Shown here: positions 57,430-64,000 of the stretch, one piece after another
Position numbering within the stretch: the stretch's first letter is position 1
Layout of the letters: every line of letters begins with the position of its first letter
Origin: Mycogone perniciosa
Taxonomy: Eukaryota > Ascomycota > Sordariomycetes > Hypocreales > Hypocreaceae
Length of the DNA: 64,000 nt
Direction: 5' to 3'
NCBI GenBank assembly: GCA_025331125.1
Contig: JAOALB010000008.1
Location: 337,998 to 401,997 of the forward strand
Program-made: the position numbers and the translations under genes
Notes under the pieces: generated by a model
The model's database searches: none
The model's input: only the letters and a program-made list of their open reading frames with translations
What the model was told of the DNA's origin: nothing

Positions 57430-57985
57430 AAAGGAGGGCTAAAAAGCGAGGATTTTAGTGTAAATGGATAACCTTCCTATTCCGGCTAGACCCGGAATTA
57501 GGCCCGACACTAGGACCGAGTTCCTGGAGGAACTTCGGTGTAAGTCAGGGAATTTCTGTTATCTTCAACGATAACAATTAAGCTAGGACCAGCTACCCTG
57601 CCTACCCTAGACTTAATACAATAGGCATAATGGCTATTGTGAAAATCTGACTAAAATGGTTTCTTGTTTGTATGGCCGTGAGTCGATTTGGACGATTTCC
57701 TATATAAATGAATTTTGCGGAAAATAGGAATAAGGCCACGAACCCAATTCTGCTGCTGCATTCCTATTATTTAGTCGGAGGACTATTGTAGAAGACAAAG
57801 CTATTGCTTATACAATCACTTCTACACTGGCCGCATATACACTAGATATTCTATAGCTTCTAGCTATTAGATCATTTACAATTCAATTGTTTATCCATTA
57901 TTAGCCCAATTAGACTCTCAGTCGTTTCCTCATTGCTGCGTTGTGTGCACCTTCCTAGAAGCCATACATAAATGAGGTTCAGTAT
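57430..57985. repeat. Normal-composition island, LTR-like
   Basis: An island of about 550 bp with balanced base composition inside the AT-rich block, apparently spared from RIP. It contains a hairpin (CCGAGTTCCT...AGGAACTTCGG, 57509-57538), a short inverted pair TGTTATC...GATAACA at 57557-57576, and a TATA-like TATATAAATG near 57701. Its 3' side can be read out to TAACA at 58003, giving a TGTTA...TAACA frame of about 447 bp, typical of LTR ends. No flanking 5-bp duplication is evident and no coding frame survives. A solo LTR or the remnant of a recent insertion is likely; identification is tentative. Confidence 0.5.
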
Positions 57986-59100
57986 AACCTTGTTATTTTA
58001 ACAATAATAATAATATATAAAATAATATATAAAATAAATAATAATATATAATTAAAAATTCTTTAATAAAAGAATAATTAAAAAAGATTTTCTTTTATAA
58101 AATTTAAATTTATAATAAAAGGTTTAATAATTAATAATTATTTATATTTAATTATTATAATTATATTCTAACTTTTAACTCTATATATATATTGCATAGC
58201 TCTTTACACTCTGCAACTTAAACTACAGTAATAATACCACTACAGCAATATTATTAGCGCTGTTGCTATAATAGATATCCCTACTAACCCTCTATTAACT
58301 TAGGTTAAAGAGATAATTAGCTTTAATTTTATTAAAAAGGGGATTAATAAAATCAGACTAGCTATAAAGCTAAGAGAGTAGTTATCCTTTATATAGGTAA
58401 ATAAAAGGGGCAATAAAGAAAACTTTATTATTATATTTAAATAAAAGTGAATATATTAAAAGAATAATAATTGAATTAATAAATTATTTCAAAATTAAAT
58501 AAATGGAAAAGTATATATTTATATAACAAATTAAAAAGATATAATATAGGTAATCAAAATTATGAAATAAGATAATATTAACAAAGATAAATACACTCTT
58601 TATATAAATCTATATAAAAAAACACAATTCAATTGATAATTAATATAATTAATCATTAATAATTGAATTATATTTATTAAAATTATATTTATTCAAATTC
58701 AAACTTTCAAAATTTTAAAGAAAATAATATATAAACTTTACATAGAAAGTTAAATGTTATAAATAAAGAGGTTAATTTTATTAAAGATTTAATATAATTT
58801 TACATTAAGATTTTTAATATATACAAAGTATTAGTAAAAAAGTATGGTTTTAGTAAATTAATTAGTTAATAGAGAGGTATAGATCAATATAATTGTATAT
58901 AATACTACATATAATATAAAATCTTTTAAATTAAATATATAGTTATACTTAATATATAGATTAACTCTCCTTTTTACGGAAGATTATAGTTATTTCAACT
59001 ATTCTTCTTCTTTATATTTATTTATAAAGTCAAGCTTATAATGGTATAGAGTAGAGATAAAGAAAAATAGAGGAATAAAAGGAAAAGATATAGTATAGAG

Positions 59101-59396
59101 GTGCCTGACGACAGCGGCATGGGATGTGCCGGATAAAAGCTCCAGAGCTGTTGCCACTTTGATATATAATATGATATAATATAGCTTTGCTTCTCTGCTA
59201 GTTAGCCCCGTTAGTTAGTTTTTTATTTACCTTTTTCTGCTTTGAGAGTCTTTATTAATCATCACGAAAGTGATCAAAGGCCAGTGTCAAAAGGTAAAAA
59301 AGTAAACATAAAGAAACTAGGCTAAGGCCAGAACTGCAAAGGGCTATTTAGTTATTGTAATCTATTATAAAGTAGCAATAGCGCAAGCTGTTATTA
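59101..59396. repeat. Repeat family copies C' and C, head-to-head (foldback)
   Basis: 59101-59274 reads like copy A on the plus strand (AGAGCTGTTGCCACTTTG, then TTTTTCTGCTTTGAG...ATCACGAAAGTGAT). 59261-59396 reads like copy B (AAAGTGATC...CCAGTGTC, AACTAGGCTAAGGCCAGAACTGC, AAAGTAGCAATAGCGCAAG). They meet at the palindrome ATCACGAAAGTGAT (59261-59274), so the ~300 bp form an imperfect foldback. AT-directed transitions are more numerous than in A and B. Confidence 0.65.
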
Positions 59397-60696
59397 AGTA
59401 TATCTATATTAATTGCCCCTTTAAAAATAACTATATTTTATAATCCTTTAATAATAGCTTTAGAAAAGTATTCGTTTTATATATATTCTTCTTTATTCCT
59501 AAAATGATTTATAGTTTTTAAATTTTATTATAAATAATTCAAATTCATACTTTTAGACTTTATTTTATTTCACTATTATCTAATAGTCTATCTTTAATAC
59601 AGTAACCTTTTCCTGCAATTCTTTTACTATAGCCTATAAATAGTCGATTATTTGTTTGGTATAATAGTATTTATCTATAATATAATTTATATCCTTGAAT
59701 TAGCTATTTCGCCTTCTAACTCTATAACTTAATATAAATATATATTAACATGAAAACTAACTTTAACTCTTTTGATACCTAGGTTAATTATATATTTTTT
59801 AAAAGCTATTATCTATAGGCAATACTTTTGATTATCTTTAATAGTGTTTTTATCTAAACTTTAAGGGCTTTTAAATTACTTAAATTCAATCTTTTAGTTT
59901 ATGATTATATCTTCTTTTCAATATTAAATTTGAAAGGTAATTTTAATAATTTATTTTTATTATTATATTTTTATCTCTTTATTGTATTTAATAATACTTT
60001 ATTATTATAACCTTTATTTTTTCATTTATTTCTTGCCTTTACTTTCAGAAATAAAGGCTTTAATGCAGATAATTTACTATTAAAGATAATATACTTGAAA
60101 GTTTTATATTTTTTATATACTTTAACAGTAATAAAAATACTTAACCTTTTTGAAAATCAACTTAATATGAAGGCATTTAATTTCGCTGATATTATTTAAC
60201 CTTTTAGCTTTTTTATGTAGCTTTAAATAATTTATTTAAAGTGAATATAATAAAACTTTTTACTATTTACTGCCTTTTGAATCTAATTAATTTTCTTTTA
60301 TTTTAAATAAAAAAACGGAATAATATTTATTATATATTTTATTTTTATAGTAAATTACGTTCTAACACTTATCAGTATATATTATTAGTTGCCTTTGTTA
60401 TTTTATTTACTATACTTTATTTTAAAGTTAATAGGTATATTACTTATTTATTATATTTATAACATATATATTACATTAATATAATATATTACCATTATTC
60501 TTTTATAGTATTATATATTAAATCGCCAAATAAAATATCAAGATCTTTTAATTTAATAGTAAATAGTGATATATTATTTTCAATCTTCAATATTTTAATG
60601 GATATATTCAATAACAATATAGGTATGATAAATATGAAAAAAGTAAAAAGTAGATATAAATACAAATATAAATATGAATAGAATATAAAGGTAAAT

Positions 60697-60848
60697 ATCA
60701 CCAAAGTGATCAGCGGTCAGTGTTAAAGGATGAAAAAGGTGAAGATGAAGAAGCTAAGCTAAAGTCTGAACTGCGAAGGGCGACCTAGTTTATAGTGATC
60801 TACCACAAAGTGGCAACAGGGTTGCGCTGTTGCCAGGCACATCTATGC
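60697..60848 (-). repeat. Repeat family copy B (candidate right terminal inverted repeat)
   Basis: Reads, on the minus strand, GCATAGATGTGCCTGGCAACAG...CTGTTGCCACTTTGTGG and ends in ATCACTTTGGTGAT. It matches copy A end for end; the outermost bases differ as C/T (GCACAGACGCGCC against GCATAGATGTGCC). Confidence 0.75.
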
Positions 60849-62539
60849 TAGTAAATAATAATAATATATAATATAGTTCAATTCCTTTAATATAAAATTA
60901 TATAAAATACTATAAATATATATATAATAATAAAATTTAAAAGGTAAAGAGAAAAGAAAAATAAAAAACTGCCTATTAAGCTATTTAATAAGAAAAGAAT
61001 TAATAATCCTTTTATCAATATAGGCTTAACCTCTTTTAATATTAATAGCTATTAATTTTCCTATTATTATATTAAATAATTTAGTTTTATTCTTAGCTTT
61101 TAGATTTTATTTTTTTTAAGTCATAAATCTTTTTCAAAGTCTTTGATTAATATATCTGCCTTTATTATAAGTACATATTTATTATATTATTTATTATATT
61201 TTGATATATAACTCTTTTACTTTATTAAATATTATAGTTTATTATAGTATATTCTTTTAGTTAATAAAGCTTTAATTTTATAAAATAGCGATTTTTTATA
61301 TTTTATTTTATGTAAACGGCTTTAATAATATTTCACCTTAATTTCTTAAAAACACTTTTATTTATTAATACTGCTTTTAATTATATAATTCAAACTATTA
61401 CATAAATGTTTGAATCAATGAATAGTTTAATTATATATATATATAATAGTTTTCGTTTTCAAAGTGAATAATTTAACTTTCTATTAATTAAACTTTAGTA
61501 TTTACTTTAATATTAAATGTTTATAATATAGTTATAAATAAACTTTATTATTTATATACTTTATTAAAATATCTTTGATATTTAATATTAATAAGATCTA
61601 TTATAATTTAAGCCTTTCTTATTACGACTTATATATAAACTTTAATAATTAATCAATTTTAACTTTATTAATTCATATATCTTTTGAGAATATCAAAGGT
61701 ATTTATAAATAACTCCTTTAATAATTATATTAATAAATATTAATTAATTCTTTTTTATAAAATACGATATAATAGTTATAATAAATTAAAGTTTTGAACC
61801 TATAAATAACTTTTACTATAAACTATTGAACTATTTATGATGTTTATTTAACATAATAATACCTATAATTGTGTAATTAACTAGTAATCAAAAATTAAAA
61901 AGAACTTTTATTTATTAAACTACTTTACATCTTATATATTATATAACTTAAAAGAATCACTTTGTAAAGGCTTTATATATTTTATTATTAAAATTATACC
62001 AAATTCATTACATTTTAATAACTTAAAGAAAACGTTATTATTAAAATCATTCGTAATATTTAAATAATGTTTGTATATCATATTTTATATAAATAAATAC
62101 CAATATAATAGACTATAAGTCTTTTTATGAAGGTTATTTAAACTGCTTATATATACTATATTAATAGCAGTTAAAATATATATAAATATTCTACTATATG
62201 TTAAGAAAAACCCTTTAATTTATATTAAATATATATAGTTTTAAAGTATAAATAATGAAATGTTAAAGCTTTTAAGTATATAAATTATAAAAAGGTAATA
62301 GTAAGGTAAGAAAGTATTAATATTAATAAAATATAAATTACTCTTTATAATATTTAATATAAATATTAACCTTTACTTTATAATGAAACTTTATAATTAT
62401 ATATTTTATAAAGATATAAATAAACTGTTAATTACTATAAAATATTAAATAGTTTTATACTATAATTTATATTACCTAAAGTATTTTTTAACTTTATAAG
62501 TCAATAATTATATTTTATAAAATTAAAGATTAAGAATTA

Positions 62540-62547
<8 letters not shown>

Positions 62548-62588
<41 letters not shown>
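62548..62588 (+). repeat. TA dinucleotide microsatellite
   Basis: Near-perfect (TA)n run of about 40 bp in the AT-rich block. Confidence 0.85.
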
Positions 62589-62589
<1 letters not shown>

Positions 62590-63922
62590 CTATTTATATA
62601 TAACTTTTGAATTTACTTTACTTTCCCTACTGCCTATACCCCGCTATTAAAATCTAGTATATATTAATAGGATAATATAAATAAATTAAAATACATTAAT
62701 AACAGGAAATTTAGTAAAGCGCGCGCAATTATATTATTGTTAATTTATTATATAAAATCTTTAATTATTATTCTTCATTTATTAGCTTAATAATTATATA
62801 TATTTTAGCCCTTTGTATACTTTTTTGTATAGCTTATAGTATAGTATTTTATATAGCTGGTATAACCTCTTTAAGTTTCATATTTATTATATTATTATTT
62901 TATAAAGCCTAGAATAATAATATAGCTGCCCTGCTTTAACTATAAAGCCACTTATAAGGCTGATTTTACAGTTAACTTTAATTATTACTTTAAAAAGCCT
63001 CTAATAAAGCTGCTATAGCCCTGCTTTAACCTTAGCTTTAGAAAAAACTTAATGCCTATATTCTTTTACTGCTGTATATTGTAGGCTATAACTTTTATAA
63101 TACTTGCACTTTATTAACCTTAAACTATAAAATGTTTTAGTATATATTAGTATTTAGTTTTATAGTCCTTTAACTTTAATTTTAATTAGATTATTGAAAT
63201 TAATAATATTAGCTAGATTATATAGTATTAAGCTAGGTATTAAAGCTAAAGGCAGTATAAGTAATTTGAAGGCTTAAGCGTAATATAAAGGTGCTATTTT
63301 AAAGGATATAAAGCTAGCTATAAAGGTTTTTAATAATAGCCGGGTTATAAATATAAAGGAAAAGTTAATTAAAATTTAATAGCTTTTAAAGCTATTATAT
63401 ATATATATATATTACTTTTTAAACGTATTATTTTAATTGAGAGTTATTTAAAGATAATATATATATAAAAGAGTATATATTGTTGTATAAAATAATTGAC
63501 ATAAAAAAGTAATAGTATTAAATTAAAAGATTTTCATTAATATTACAGTTAAAGTAAAGCAGTACTCATATAAAAGAAATTATACAATACTATATATAAC
63601 TATGATATTAATATTTTTAAGCTATTGGTGAGTAATATCTGTATTTTATAATTTTATTATCATTTTTATAGTTTATTAAATATAAATATATTTATTAGTT
63701 TTAATTATTGAAATAAAGGCATTATAGAGATATAAAAGGTTTACTATATTCATAAATAAATAAAACTTTAAATTATTATAAATACTTTCCATTAAATTAT
63801 TAATTTATTCATTAAAGTTTTAATATTTATTAATATATTATTTTCTTTATTAATACTGCTATAATATATTTTTATTGGAAATATAGAATAAAGTATTACT
63901 TTAAGATTTAAAATAAATATTC

Positions 63923-63923
<1 letters not shown>

Positions 63924-64000
<77 letters not shown>
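63924..64000 (+). repeat. TTA trinucleotide microsatellite running to the window edge
   Basis: (ATT)n/(TTA)n array of about 75 bp, still perfect at the last base, so its full length is unknown. Confidence 0.9.

Larger units (their letters stand above)
55060..64000. other. AT-rich, RIP-like mutated repeat block
   Basis: Composition changes abruptly near 55,060 to sequence that is overwhelmingly A and T, with TATA, TTAAT and ATAAA words and very few CA/TG dinucleotides. It stays so to the window end except for short GC-richer islands (56155-56301, 57430-57985, 59101-59396, 60697-60848). There is no open frame longer than about 70 codons on either strand. This is the usual look of transposon DNA inactivated by repeat-induced point mutation in filamentous ascomycetes, often pericentromeric or subtelomeric; no (TTAGGG)n is present. 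The original elements cannot be named from the residue. Confidence 0.85.

Noticed and set aside
60495..60704. Minus-strand 69-codon ORF in the AT-rich block
   Set aside because: Ile/Leu/Phe/Tyr-rich translation is what A/T-only DNA yields; it has no conserved feature.
63900..64000. Telomere at the window end
   Set aside because: The terminal repeat is (TTA)n, not (TTAGGG)n; this is a microsatellite in AT-rich DNA.
1..64000. CRISPR array, bacterial operon or secondary-metabolite cluster
   Set aside because: Eukaryotic intron-bearing genes throughout; no spaced identical repeats, no polyketide or peptide synthetase.

Overview
The window is nuclear DNA of a filamentous ascomycete, most likely a Eurotiomycete (Onygenales or Eurotiales). 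The genes have short introns of about 48-150 bp with GTANGT-like donors and CTRAC-type branch sites. Recognisable fungal families include VelB of the velvet complex, the Cch1 calcium channel, HIS1, a B55-type PP2A subunit, Sla1, Cog8, Hem25 and Msh5. The species assignment is inference from protein similarity remembered by family.

Layout. About 55 kb of gene-rich, GC-normal sequence is followed, from about 55,060 to the window end, by about 9 kb of extremely AT-rich sequence with no credible genes. In order: partial GTPBP1/2-like GTPase (+), EMC6 (-), uroporphyrinogen decarboxylase HEM12 (+), GRGG[AT]GN-repeat protein (-), VelB (-), HIS1 (+), small hypothetical (-), CCH1 channel (-, five exons), DDT/PHD chromatin protein (+), HMG-box factor (+), EMC5 (+), MSH5 (+, with an in-frame stop), secreted Cys-rich GPI-type protein (-), hypothetical (-), PP2A B55 (+), UDP-sugar transporter (+), AMP deaminase (+), Sla1 (+), TLC-domain protein (-), Cog8 (+), Hem25 carrier (+), RS/coiled-coil protein (-), prefoldin subunit 1 (-). 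Exon structures were built by hand from splice consensus plus protein continuity, and every model sums to a whole number of codons.

Function. Most genes are housekeeping and unrelated to their neighbours, as usual in fungi. Two pairs share a process while lying far apart: HEM12 and HEM25 (haem synthesis), and EMC6 and EMC5 (the ER membrane insertase complex). VelB, the HMG-box factor and MSH5 all relate to sexual development or meiosis, but nothing suggests a co-regulated cluster.

Most notable. MSH5 carries an in-frame TAG exactly where the family has a conserved Trp. It is a G-to-A (C-to-T on the other strand, in CpA context) change of the RIP type, and the downstream reading frame is otherwise intact. 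The gene also has a GC-AG intron and a weak donor. The AT-rich block looks like RIP-mutated transposon sequence. It contains three or four related copies of a ~150-bp segment, two of them inverted and 4.5 kb apart like terminal inverted repeats, and an LTR-like island of normal composition. Gene-rich intergenic spaces are peppered with a short near-palindromic motif family (TACGGAGTAC / TACGAAGTAC) whose role is unknown.
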